From Acidiferrobacterales bacterium (GTDB lineage: Bacteria; Pseudomonadota; Gammaproteobacteria; Acidiferrobacterales; Sulfurifustaceae), in the NCBI GenBank assembly GCA_015492195.1, contig WGFP01000072.1, positions 1 through 13,515 on the forward strand: a stretch of DNA of 13,515 nucleotides. The letters run 5' to 3'. The notes beneath the pieces were generated by a model. The model saw only the letters and a list, made by a program, of their open reading frames with translations. It ran no database searches and was not told the origin of the DNA. The position numbers were made by a program, and so were the translations under genes. Position 1 is the stretch's first letter, and every line of letters begins with the position of its first letter. This document shows, piece after piece, positions 1 through 6,622 of the stretch.

Positions 1-65
1 ACCTGCGCCCTGCAAATTGACACGTTCCCGATACCAAACAAGATCATTGCTGTCCGGTGGCGCAA

Positions 66-79
66 TTGATGCACGTCAA
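66..79 (+). promoter_or_regulatory. FNR/Dnr box upstream of dnr
   Basis: The sequence TTGATgcacGTCAA is a 14-bp interrupted palindrome that matches the FNR/Dnr consensus TTGAT-N4-ATCAA with one mismatch. Its centre is 70 bases upstream of the chosen dnr start. If it acts at -41.5, transcription would start near 114, between this box and the ATG at 143. No good -10 hexamer is visible at the matching distance. It shares the core TTGATNCACGTCAA with the nirS box, which suggests one regulator for both. The 65 bases to its left hold no feature I can support. Confidence 0.75.
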
Positions 80-142
80 TGTTAAATTCTCTTGATCCAT
101 GCTAGTTGGCTAACCGTCGCATATCATGACAAGTGGAACAAC

Positions 143-829
143 ATGGCATCTGAATCTACCCTTGCCCAGGAATTGCGCCGAAACTACCTGTTCGGCGGTC
201 TGACTGACGATCAATTGGCGCAAATGATGGCGTCCATGCGTATTCTGCAGCTGGAGCAGGGGGCGCATCTGTTCGAACGCGACCAGCATGCACGACATTT
301 TTTCCTGGTGCGCAGCGGCCAGATCAAGCTCTACCGCATTTCTCTGGAAGGCCACGAGAAAGTGATCGAAACGATCGCACCGGGCGAGACCTTCGCCGAA
401 GCCATCATGTTCATGGAACGTCAAACGTACCCGGTCAATGCCGATGCGCTGACTGCCAGTGAAGTGATCGCGTTTGACAACAAAACTTTTCTCAAGATTT
501 TGCGCGAGAGCGTTGATACCTGTTTCCGGGTAATGGCGGACATGAGCATGCGGCTGAGGAGGCGGCTTAATGATATCGAGGCGATATCCCTGCAGAATGC
601 CACGCTTCGGTTCGTGGGGTATCTGCTGGAACAACTGCCCAAAGGCTCCAAAGGGCCGCTGGAAATACAATTGTCCGCCCCAAAATCCGTCGTCGCCTCG
701 CGCCTGTCGGTACAGCCGGAATCGCTTTCCCGCATCCTCCATAATCTAACAGAGGCGGGGCTGATCAGCGTGAAGGGGCCGACTATTCGTATCCATGACC
801 CCAAGGGTCTGCGCGCCTACGCTTCCTAA
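143..829 (+). CDS. dnr: Dnr-type Crp/Fnr family transcriptional regulator (NO-responsive)
   Basis: A 228-residue cytoplasmic activator, the usual Dnr length (P. aeruginosa Dnr is about 227). A cyclic-nucleotide-binding-type beta-barrel spans about residues 15-120, with the Dnr-like stretch GETFAEAIMFME at 81-92. A dimerisation helix follows at about 125-160. The C-terminal helix-turn-helix has recognition helix PESLSRIL, with Glu193, Ser196 and Arg197 matching the E..SR signature that reads TTGAT half-sites. There is only one cysteine (Cys127) and no N-terminal cysteine cluster, so it is not an oxygen-sensing iron-sulfur FNR. Family members sense NO, probably through heme. I chose the ATG at 143 rather than 92 because it gives family length and lies downstream of the start site predicted from the upstream box. 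It converges on nirN with a 16-base gap. The FNR box in front suggests autoregulation or control by an Anr/FNR protein. Confidence 0.9.
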   Translation: MASESTLAQELRRNYLFGGLTDDQLAQMMASMRILQLEQGAHLFERDQHARHFFLVRSGQIKLYRISLEGHEKVIETIAPGETFAEAIMFMERQTYPVNADALTASEVIAFDNKTFLKILRESVDTCFRVMADMSMRLRRRLNDIEAISLQNATLRFVGYLLEQLPKGSKGPLEIQLSAPKSVVASRLSVQPESLSRILHNLTEAGLISVKGPTIRIHDPKGLRAYAS

Positions 830-845
830 CCCCTGCCCTTTCCCC

Positions 846-2417
846 TCAGTGGCTGGTGCCGCGAGAGTAGCGGGTCTTATTGAACACGTTGTACTTGCCG
901 GAAGGTTTCTTCATCGGTATGCGTTTGATCTCTTTAAGGGTGGCGGCATCGTAAATCACCAAACCTCCTTCCATGTCCCAGACGCTCAACAATGCGTAAC
1001 GCCCGTCGCGGGTGAATTCGACATGGGCCGCGGTCTTGCCGGGCGCGGGCCGCAGGGTTTTGACGATCTTCAAGGTACGCTTGTCGATGACATGCACGGC
1101 GTCCTTGTTGGACCCGAAGAACACATCGACCCAGGCATAGCGGGTGTTCTCGTGGCTGCGCATGAAAAAGCCCGGCCCGAGCGTTTTGATGCGCTTGAGG
1201 GTTTTCCAGTTTGTCATGTCGATGACGCTGACGACCCCTTCTTTCAGATTCGGCGTCGCCAGGACCGGCCGGCCCTTATACTCCCAGGTGATGCCGGAAC
1301 CGAGATGCGGCAGCCCGGGCAGATCGACGTCGGCGATCTTGCGCCCGACGATTAGATTCACCACCTGGCCGTTTTTGCCGTTGCGCGCCGCGCCGATGAG
1401 ATGTTTGTAGGACGGATCAAAGAAAAAGTCATCGAGATAATCCTCAAGCCGGATGCGGCGTACCGGGAACGGCCCCTTGAGCGCCAGGCCCTCGCCCATT
1501 TTGTAGTCGTGTACCAGTCCGGGGTAAATCGGTTCATGGTCTTCGGTGTAGGGAATTTCCCAAACTTCAGGGATATCCTTGAGGGCGACGATAAAACTCT
1601 TGCGCGGCGGGGCGTCGTAGACGGCGCTTACGCGTGAGCTGTTGCCGGCGTCATCTCGAATCGGGATCACCTTGACCGGTGAAAGGTCACGGGCATCCAA
1701 AACCACCAGGGTGTGCGGCAGGTAATTTCCCACCATCACGAAACGGCCGTCGCTCGATACAGCCGCATTGCGGGTGTTGATGCCGGCCCGAATCTCAGCG
1801 ATGAGTTTCAGGTTATAGATGTCGTATTTGGCGATCCAACCGTCACGCGAGGCGAAATAGACAAAGCGGCCGTCGGGCGAGTACTTGGGACCACCGTGCA
1901 GGGCGAAGCGCGTGGGAAAACGGTGTATCGGTTTGAACCGGTCACCATCTAATATGGTTACGTGATGATCGCCCGTCTCCACGACAATAAACAGGTTCAA
2001 CGGATCGGCCTTGAACACGGGCCTGTTCAGCAGTGTTCCCGGTTTGTGGTAAACAACGTGTGAACCCTTGATGGCCGCGAGATCCCATTTCGGAATCTCC
2101 GGAAGCGGGGTGTAGATGAATGCAACAAGTGACTTAATTTGCTCGGTAGAGAGCTTGCCGCCGAAGGCGGGCATTTGGGTTGCCGCGCGGCCGTCTTGAA
2201 TTACCCGGATCGCTTGCGCGCGGCGCAACCTTCGCAGGTTCTCGGGCAGCAGCGCCGGGCCCATGCCGCCCAAGCGGTCGCCGCCGTGGCACCGCGCGCA
2301 ATACTGCCGGTAAAGGTCGGCGGTTGTCAGGCTGTCCTTTGCAGCCACAGGCGTCGAAATCACCGTAAACAGCCATATCAGGCCAATCACGGGAGATGTA
2401 TACATCCTGCGCTTCAT
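846..2417 (-). CDS. nirN: NirN, periplasmic cytochrome c / d1-type dihydro-heme d1 dehydrogenase
   Basis: A 523-residue protein with a signal peptide (about residues 1-26, ending near PVAA). It then has a cytochrome c domain with CARCH (Cys40, Cys43, His44) and a probable Met82 ligand in QMPAFGG, followed by an eight-bladed d1-type beta-propeller from about residue 115 to the end. His174 in FALHGG sits in the blade where NirS and NirF also carry a histidine. NirN catalyses the last known heme d1 step, oxidising a propionate side chain of dihydro-heme d1 to acrylate and passing the cofactor to NirS. The order (cytochrome c domain, then propeller) is shared with NirS, but the NirS-specific motifs are missing. 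The ATG at 2417 lacks a clear ribosome site; Met5 at 2405 is an alternative. It starts only 10 bases after the vapC stop, so it is probably cotranscribed with the toxin-antitoxin pair. Confidence 0.92.
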   Translation of the reverse strand: MKRRMYTSPVIGLIWLFTVISTPVAAKDSLTTADLYRQYCARCHGGDRLGGMGPALLPENLRRLRRAQAIRVIQDGRAATQMPAFGGKLSTEQIKSLVAFIYTPLPEIPKWDLAAIKGSHVVYHKPGTLLNRPVFKADPLNLFIVVETGDHHVTILDGDRFKPIHRFPTRFALHGGPKYSPDGRFVYFASRDGWIAKYDIYNLKLIAEIRAGINTRNAAVSSDGRFVMVGNYLPHTLVVLDARDLSPVKVIPIRDDAGNSSRVSAVYDAPPRKSFIVALKDIPEVWEIPYTEDHEPIYPGLVHDYKMGEGLALKGPFPVRRIRLEDYLDDFFFDPSYKHLIGAARNGKNGQVVNLIVGRKIADVDLPGLPHLGSGITWEYKGRPVLATPNLKEGVVSVIDMTNWKTLKRIKTLGPGFFMRSHENTRYAWVDVFFGSNKDAVHVIDKRTLKIVKTLRPAPGKTAAHVEFTRDGRYALLSVWDMEGGLVIYDAATLKEIKRIPMKKPSGKYNVFNKTRYSRGTSH

Positions 2418-2427
2418 TATAACGTTG

Positions 2428-2874
2428 TCACAGGAAGTCGTTTAAACAGGCGACTGTGATTTCTTCAACCCGTTTCCAGGTTTCATCATTCGTGAATATT
2501 AAGGAGGCTCCCCCTGCCACGGCCGTGGCAATGATCAGTGCATCAGGTGTACGCAATCCATAGTGAGCGCGGATCAAAGCCGCCTTTAGCAGTATCTCAC
2601 GACTCAAGGGGAGCAGATCGAGATTCGGAAAATGTGACAACAGGATTTCATGCTCATCAGCCACGTCTTGACGCTCAAGCTGCAATGGACGTACCAGGAG
2701 TTCCAGCATCGTAAGTTCGGACACCACGGCCCGGCATTTGCCGACACTCACGTGCTCTAATATATCACGCGTCAAGGCTCGATAATCTGGATGATCTTCC
2801 AGATGATATATCCATATACAGGTATCTAACGCGAGGACGCGGTGCTTCCGGAGAACGTTCTTTAACGCTGCCAA
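2428..2874 (-). CDS. vapC: PIN-domain (VapC-type) ribonuclease toxin
   Basis: A 148-residue single PIN domain, the usual VapC size. The acidic metal-binding residues are visible in order: Asp17 (LALDTCIWIY), Glu58 or Glu53 (SELTMLELL), Asp111 (RTPDALIIATA) and Asp130 (FTND). VapC proteins are magnesium-dependent RNases that cut specific RNAs such as tRNA and are neutralised by the partner antitoxin. The start is a TTG overlapping the antitoxin gene by 13 bases, with AGGAAGAG about nine bases upstream on the minus strand; no ATG or GTG is available before the first catalytic Asp. The overlap suggests translational coupling. The gene interrupts the heme d1 set and lies just ahead of nirN. Family is clear; the RNA target cannot be inferred. 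Confidence 0.88.
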   Translation of the reverse strand: MAALKNVLRKHRVLALDTCIWIYHLEDHPDYRALTRDILEHVSVGKCRAVVSELTMLELLVRPLQLERQDVADEHEILLSHFPNLDLLPLSREILLKAALIRAHYGLRTPDALIIATAVAGGASLIFTNDETWKRVEEITVACLNDFL

Positions 2875-3101
2875 TTATCGCGCTCTTCCTTGATATAGCC
2901 CGCAGCGCCGAGGCCCTTCCAAATTTGCTTATGCAGGCCGGATAAGCGGGCGACAAAATCCTTTGGTCGCGGGATCAGGACAATGCGATCCTCTTTGGTC
3001 AATATCAACAACTTTTCGCCCGCGGCGAGATGCAGCTTCTCGCGCGCTTCGCGCGGGATAACGATTTGGTTCTTGCTGCTAAGTGTCACGGTATTCGTCA
3101 T
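2862..3101 (-). CDS. vapB: AbrB/MazE-like (VapB-type) antitoxin
   Basis: A 79-residue protein. The N-terminal half (residues 3-45) is a swapped-hairpin AbrB fold: LSSKNQIVIPREAREKL followed by GEKLLIL and DRIVLIPRP. The C-terminal part (about 47-79, with GLHKQIWKG) would wrap the toxin. Antitoxins of this class bind the PIN toxin and, through the AbrB domain, repress their own promoter. A clear GGAGG lies at 3108-3112, six bases from the ATG. It overlaps vapC by 13 bases. An inverted repeat upstream (3118-3144) is a natural operator candidate. The symbol is given by type, not by a specific orthologue. Confidence 0.85.
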   Translation of the reverse strand: MTNTVTLSSKNQIVIPREAREKLHLAAGEKLLILTKEDRIVLIPRPKDFVARLSGLHKQIWKGLGAAGYIKEERDNWQR

Positions 3102-3117
3102 GGCAAGCCTCCGTAAT

Positions 3118-3144
3118 GTAAAGCATAATCCATTTTCGCTTTAC
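3118..3144 (-). promoter_or_regulatory. Candidate operator of the toxin-antitoxin pair (inverted repeat)
   Basis: A perfect 7-bp inverted repeat, GTAAAGC (3118-3124) and GCTTTAC (3138-3144), has a 13-base spacer and ends six bases upstream of the antitoxin's GGAGG. AbrB-fold antitoxins usually repress by binding such repeats over their own promoter. The minus-strand spacer contains GGATTATG, which could form part of a -10 element. No convincing -35 was identified, so the promoter itself is uncertain. Confidence 0.5.
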
Positions 3145-3235
3145 CCGAAAGCCGGACGTGCCGTACCCGCCCTTTGCGGAAAGACATTTATTGATTTAAC
3201 GATGTTTGCGCCGAAATACCTCGCGGTCACAGCGG

Positions 3236-4423
3236 CTACTTGACCCCGGCCGCGCGTTGCCGGGTATAGGGAGTATCGACGGTGGTCAGACCGATCTCTT
3301 CGTCAACGAGATAACAGGCCGGATCCTCGGTCCAGGGGTCACCCGTCAGCTGATAGGCCCGCACCCGGGTGTTGCCGCCGCAGATATCGAAATAACGGCA
3401 TGCGCCGCAGCGCCCTTTTATGCTGCGCGGCTGCGCCTTCAGTCCCGCCATAATGGGATCGGACGTATCCCGCCAAATTTCCGAGAACGGCCGCTCCTTA
3501 ACGTTGCCGAGGCTGTAATGCCACCAGAAGGTGTCCGGGTGGACGTTGCCCAGATTGTCGATGTTGGCGATGTTCACGCCCGAGCTGTTGCCGCCCCACT
3601 GGGCGAGCTTGGCGTGCATGTGCTTGACCTTGTCGGGGAAGCGCCGGGCCACCCAGTGCAGCAGATACACGCCGTCAGCGTCGTTGTTGCCGGTGACGAA
3701 TTCCTTTTTCAGGCCCCGTTGCTCGTAGTCCCAGCAGGTGTCGAACAGCAGATCCATCGCCCGGCGGGTGGTGTGGAGCATGGCGTCGTGCCTGCGGTTG
3801 ACGTTGCCGCGCCCGGCATAGTTCAGGTGGGACAGGTAAAACTTGTCGATGCCCTCTTTTTCCATCAGGTCCAGCAGAGCCGGCAGGTCCTGGAAATTGT
3901 ATTGCGTCAGGGTAAAGCGCATGCCGACCTTGATGCCCCGGTCGTGACACAGGCGAATGGCGTGCATGGAGGCGTCGAACGCGCCCGCTTTTCTTCGGAA
4001 AAAGTCGTGGGTCTCGCGCCGGCCGTCGATACTGATGCCGACGTAATCGTAACCCACCTCATTGATGCGACCGATGTTGCGTTCGTCTATCAACGTGCCG
4101 TTGGTGGACAGGCCCACGTAGAACCCCATGTCCTTGGCCCGGTGCGAGATGTCGAAGATGTCGGGGCGCAGCAGCGGCTCACCGCCGGACAGGATCAAGA
4201 CCGGCACGCCGAACCCCTTCAGGTCATCCATCACCGTGAAGACCTCATCGGTCGACAATTCGCCGGGGAAGTCCTTGTCGGCCGAGATGGAGTAACAGTG
4301 CTTGCAGGTCAGGTTGCAGCGCCGGATCAGGTTCCAGATCACCACCGGGCCCGGGGGATTGCGCTTCGTCCCAAGCGGTGTGGGATTTTTAAGTTCCTGC
4401 ATGTATTGGGAGATACGAAACAT
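3236..4423 (-). CDS. nirJ: NirJ, radical SAM enzyme of heme d1 biosynthesis
   Basis: A 395-residue cytoplasmic enzyme. The radical-SAM cluster motif CNLTCKHC (Cys36, Cys40, Cys43) is followed by the SAM-binding GGEP at 80-83 in a partial TIM barrel. A C-terminal SPASM-like set, Cys339, Cys342, Cys348 and Cys370 (CGACRYFDIC...C), would hold a second iron-sulfur cluster. NirJ acts on 12,18-didecarboxysiroheme, removing propionate side chains on rings A and B toward the oxo groups of heme d1. Length and both cysteine groups are as expected. The ATG at 4423 is preceded by a weak purine-rich AGAAAG. The gene is separated from nirH by a 171-base gap filled with an inverted-repeat element, whereas the upstream nir genes are packed or overlapping, and from nirN by the toxin-antitoxin pair. 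Confidence 0.95.
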   Translation of the reverse strand: MFRISQYMQELKNPTPLGTKRNPPGPVVIWNLIRRCNLTCKHCYSISADKDFPGELSTDEVFTVMDDLKGFGVPVLILSGGEPLLRPDIFDISHRAKDMGFYVGLSTNGTLIDERNIGRINEVGYDYVGISIDGRRETHDFFRRKAGAFDASMHAIRLCHDRGIKVGMRFTLTQYNFQDLPALLDLMEKEGIDKFYLSHLNYAGRGNVNRRHDAMLHTTRRAMDLLFDTCWDYEQRGLKKEFVTGNNDADGVYLLHWVARRFPDKVKHMHAKLAQWGGNSSGVNIANIDNLGNVHPDTFWWHYSLGNVKERPFSEIWRDTSDPIMAGLKAQPRSIKGRCGACRYFDICGGNTRVRAYQLTGDPWTEDPACYLVDEEIGLTTVDTPYTRQRAAGVK

Positions 4424-4441
4424 TTCTTTCTAATATCGTTT

Positions 4442-4596
4442 AACGCAGAGACGCCAAGACGCGAAGTGAATTAAAGTAAAAAAAACAGTGACGAGCACAA
4501 ACCAATGCTTGGCTCGCATTCGCGCACTCCGAACAGGGCTTATCCATGGCTGGCATAAAAGTTTTCATTCTCTTTGCGCCTTCGCGTCTCTGCGTC
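4442..4596. repeat. Inverted-repeat intergenic element between nirH and nirJ
   Basis: Two 25-base arms, 4442-4466 and 4572-4596, are inverted copies with 21 of 25 positions matching by eye. Both carry ACGCAGAGACGC followed by AAG and a second CGC-AAG unit. The arms enclose about 105 bases and lie in the only large gap inside the nirF-nirJ run. The right arm contains the nirH stop codon. ACGCAGAGACGC-type runs are, from memory, common dispersed intergenic repeats in proteobacteria. A short non-autonomous mobile unit is possible but not shown; no target duplication was recognised. Confidence 0.7.
4478..4528 (-). terminator. Possible weak intrinsic terminator within the repeat element
   Basis: On the minus strand, three short stems nest: AGTG/CACT (4525-4528 with 4487-4490), CGAG/CTCG (4513-4516 with 4492-4495) and CCAA/TTGG (4509-4512 with 4502-4505, loop GCA). 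A run of eight T residues follows (4485-4478). Internal loops weaken the fold, so it may only attenuate transcription from nirH into nirJ. Confidence 0.35.
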
Positions 4597-5122
4597 AAGA
4601 ATTCTTACTCAATCTCAGACCGGTTTTCTTAAGGATGCGCGTGCTGTAGAGCACGGCGTGACCACGGCTATGCCGGCCCAGCAGCCGGGCAATCCGGGAG
4701 ACCTTTTCCTCCACTTCATCCCGGGTACGTCCGTGCACCATGGCAAACAGGTTGTACGGCCAGTCCGGCAGGTGCCGCGGGCGTTGGTAACAATGGCTCA
4801 CGAAATCGAGAGCGCCTATCTTTTGTCCGTATTCCACCACCTTATCATCCGGCACGTTCCACACCGACATGCCGTTTGCGCGGTATCCGAGCGCGTAGTG
4901 GTTGGGCACAACCCCGATGCGCCGTATAACGCCGACGGCAAGCAGACGCTGCATGCGCGCCATGACCTCTTCCGCTTTCAGGCCGAGCTGTTCGGCAACG
5001 GTGTGATACGGCCGCGGCGTCAACGGCAGTCCCGACTGCGTGGCGGCAATCAGACGCCTGTCCGTCTCATCGATGGGCGGAGACGGGAAGATATCATTTA
5101 TGATTTTCGGCAGTGCCTGCAT
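4595..5122 (-). CDS. nirH: NirH, siroheme decarboxylase subunit (AsnC/Lrp fold)
   Basis: A 175-residue protein with an N-terminal winged helix-turn-helix-like region (about residues 18-75: DETDRRLIAATQSGLPL...) and a C-terminal AsnC-type alpha-beta domain. The stretch CYQRPRHLPDWPYNLFAMVHG is the NirL/NirH version of the family signature. The Nir decarboxylases convert siroheme to 12,18-didecarboxysiroheme by removing two acetate carboxyl groups. I prefer the ATG at 5122, with GGAGG four bases away; a GTG at 5125 is in frame but too close to it. The nirG stop overlaps the start (TGATG), which suggests translational coupling. The C-terminus (RLSKNS) ends at a stop codon lying in the right arm of the inverted repeat, so the tail may have been altered by the repeat's insertion. 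Assigned as NirH from signature type and gene order. Confidence 0.86.
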   Translation of the reverse strand: MQALPKIINDIFPSPPIDETDRRLIAATQSGLPLTPRPYHTVAEQLGLKAEEVMARMQRLLAVGVIRRIGVVPNHYALGYRANGMSVWNVPDDKVVEYGQKIGALDFVSHCYQRPRHLPDWPYNLFAMVHGRTRDEVEEKVSRIARLLGRHSRGHAVLYSTRILKKTGLRLSKNS

Positions 5123-5565
5123 CACGCCTCCAGCCTCAACCCGATAAAGAACTCCTGTTCCTTGGGCATCTTGTACACCGCATAGCCCGACTCACGCGTT
5201 ATCTCATCCATCACTTCGTCGACCCGTTCCGGGTGTTCGGTGGAAATGACAAACCACATGTTGAGTTCATGATCCCGCGCATAGTTATGTGCGACCTCCG
5301 GAAAGGCGTTCACAATTTGCGTCACCCGATCGAAATCCGTTTCCGGCACGCGCATGGCCGCCAGGCTCAACCCGCCCCCCATGCGCTCGGCATGGTACAA
5401 AGGGCCGAAGCGTGACAAGGTCTCCGTCGCCAGGAGACGGTCAATGCGGGCGATCAATTCATCCTCGCTCATGCCCAGTTTCGCGCCCGTCTCGGCATAA
5501 GGCCGTTCGCATATTGGAAAGCCGCCCTGGAGTTCATTGATGATCAACCGGTCGCGCGCATCCAT
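5122..5565 (-). CDS. nirG: NirG, siroheme decarboxylase subunit (AsnC/Lrp fold)
   Basis: A 147-residue member of the Nir decarboxylase family. The winged-helix-like N-terminus begins DARDRLIINELQGGFPICERPYAE, typical of the NirD/NirG branch. The C-terminal domain carries HNYARDHELNMWFV, with the histidines thought to lie near the siroheme carboxylates. It is three bases downstream of the nirL stop with GGGGCGG six bases before the ATG, and overlaps nirH. It presumably pairs with NirH or the other subunits in the decarboxylase that makes didecarboxysiroheme. Despite the DNA-binding-like fold, a regulatory role is not expected in this setting. Assigned as NirG by branch and by place between nirL and nirH. 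Confidence 0.86.
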   Translation of the reverse strand: MDARDRLIINELQGGFPICERPYAETGAKLGMSEDELIARIDRLLATETLSRFGPLYHAERMGGGLSLAAMRVPETDFDRVTQIVNAFPEVAHNYARDHELNMWFVISTEHPERVDEVMDEITRESGYAVYKMPKEQEFFIGLRLEA

Positions 5566-5568
5566 CGG

Positions 5569-6105
5569 TTACCGCCCCACCGCCCGTCGTGCCGTTACCG
5601 GCGGGCGTTCTAATTCTGTCGCACGTGAAAGGTAGCGGGCGCCGCACTGTTTGAAGCGTCTGCGACTGAACAATATCCGATAAGGAACGCCCCGCAGGCC
5701 GCAGCGATCAATAATCGATGCCAGTTGTTGCATCACCACTTTCCGATCGCGTCCGTGGATCATGCAATAAAGATTGTACGGCCAGTCGGGCAAGCGGCGC
5801 GCCCGCCGATAACACAGGGTGACAAAGTCAAACTTTGCCAGGCGACGGCCCAACAGCGCCGCCTGCTCATCCGCCACGTTCCAGACGACCATGGCATTGG
5901 CCAGGTAGCCGAGTTCACGGTGGCGCACGATGATCCCGAAGCGCTTGATAACCCCGCATGCCTGCAACGCCGCAATACGCCTGAGGACCTCGGCTTCATC
6001 CATGCCGATACGCCTGCCGATCACGGCGTAAGGATTGGGTTCCAGAGGCAACCCGTCCTGCATCGCCTCGATCAGACGCCGGTCTTGTTCACTGATGGTT
6101 TGCAT
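5569..6105 (-). CDS. nirL: NirL, siroheme decarboxylase subunit (AsnC/Lrp fold)
   Basis: A 178-residue protein with a winged-helix-like N-terminal region (SEQDRRLIEAMQDGLPLEPNPYAVIG) and an AsnC-type domain carrying CYRRARRLPDWPYNLYCMIHG, the NirL/NirH-type signature also seen in nirH. It forms part of the enzyme that decarboxylates siroheme. The reading frame is open further upstream, but the ATG at 6105 has GGGGAG four bases away and starts at the family's usual N-terminus; longer starts would lie deep inside nirD. It overlaps the end of nirD by 17 bases, so translation is probably coupled. The C-terminus (after RRFKQCGARYLS) has an Arg-rich tail of about 20 residues that I do not recognise from the family. 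Confidence 0.88.
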   Translation of the reverse strand: MQTISEQDRRLIEAMQDGLPLEPNPYAVIGRRIGMDEAEVLRRIAALQACGVIKRFGIIVRHRELGYLANAMVVWNVADEQAALLGRRLAKFDFVTLCYRRARRLPDWPYNLYCMIHGRDRKVVMQQLASIIDRCGLRGVPYRILFSRRRFKQCGARYLSRATELERPPVTARRAVGR

Positions 6106-6622
6106 TGATCTCCCCGATATCTCTGTCGTCCGGTTCCCAGTGCAGTTTGAATCCCACGTCAATGTGGTAACTCTCCAACATCGGCAGGGCCAGCACCCGG
6201 ATACCGGTACGCCGTTGAATATCATTCAGCACGGCATCAATGTCATCCTGGTCGGCGGCGGTTACCACGAACCACAAATTATAGCGGTGTTCCCGTTCGT
6301 AGTTGTGATTGACCTCGGGATAACCGTTGACCAGGGCCGCGACCTGTTCCAGCCGTGCGGCCGGCACGGCCATGGCGGCCAATACGCTGGTACCTATACT
6401 ATGGGGCCTGATCACGGCGCCCACGCGGCCCACCACGCCCGCCGCCCGCAATTGACGCAACCGCGCGATGACTTCCTGCTCCGTCACCCCGATGCGCGCG
6501 GCAATATCGGCATAAGGCGTGGAGGTCAGCGGGAAATCTCGCTGAAATTCGTTGAGCAGCTGTTTGTCGAGTTCGCTCATGGCCAGGGTCTCGTTGATAG
6601 GGTCGTGGTTCCGATGCGTCAT
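6089..6622 (-). CDS. nirD: NirD, siroheme decarboxylase subunit (AsnC/Lrp fold)
   Basis: A 177-residue AsnC/Lrp-fold protein. A winged helix lies around residues 18-70, and the NirD/NirG-type signature NHNYEREHRYNLWFVV has His106, Arg110 and His112, which may help in siroheme binding or decarboxylation. It directly follows nirF, as in the P. aeruginosa order (nirF-D-L-G-H-J). The ATG at 6622 overlaps the nirF stop as ATGA, implying coupling. The second Met at 6580 (MSELDKQLLNEF) would give a 163-residue protein closer to family N-termini, so the true start is open. NirD acts with NirL, NirG and NirH to make 12,18-didecarboxysiroheme. Confidence 0.87.
   Translation of the reverse strand: MTHRNHDPINETLAMSELDKQLLNEFQRDFPLTSTPYADIAARIGVTEQEVIARLRQLRAAGVVGRVGAVIRPHSIGTSVLAAMAVPAARLEQVAALVNGYPEVNHNYEREHRYNLWFVVTAADQDDIDAVLNDIQRRTGIRVLALPMLESYHIDVGFKLHWEPDDRDIGEINANHQ

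Noticed and set aside
17..22. TTGACA resembling a -35 element upstream of dnr
   Set aside because: No -10-like hexamer lies 16-18 bases downstream, and the FNR box offers a better explanation for dnr expression.
92..142. Upstream ATG extending Dnr by 17 residues
   Set aside because: It has no ribosome site, would start upstream of the promoter start predicted from the FNR box, and gives extra residues not seen in Dnr proteins.
3206..4474. A 422-residue open frame on the plus strand opposite nirJ
   Set aside because: The radical-SAM gene on the minus strand accounts for the region; the opposite frame is Val/Ala/Gln/His-rich shadow sequence.
6106..6225. Longer nirL start at 6225
   Set aside because: The added 40 residues overlap nirD in another frame and are unlike the family; the ATG at 6105 has GGGGAG just upstream.
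4595..6622. Four AsnC/Lrp-like proteins as transcription regulators
   Set aside because: Their signatures and order between nirF and nirJ identify them as siroheme decarboxylase subunits, which share the fold but not the regulatory job.
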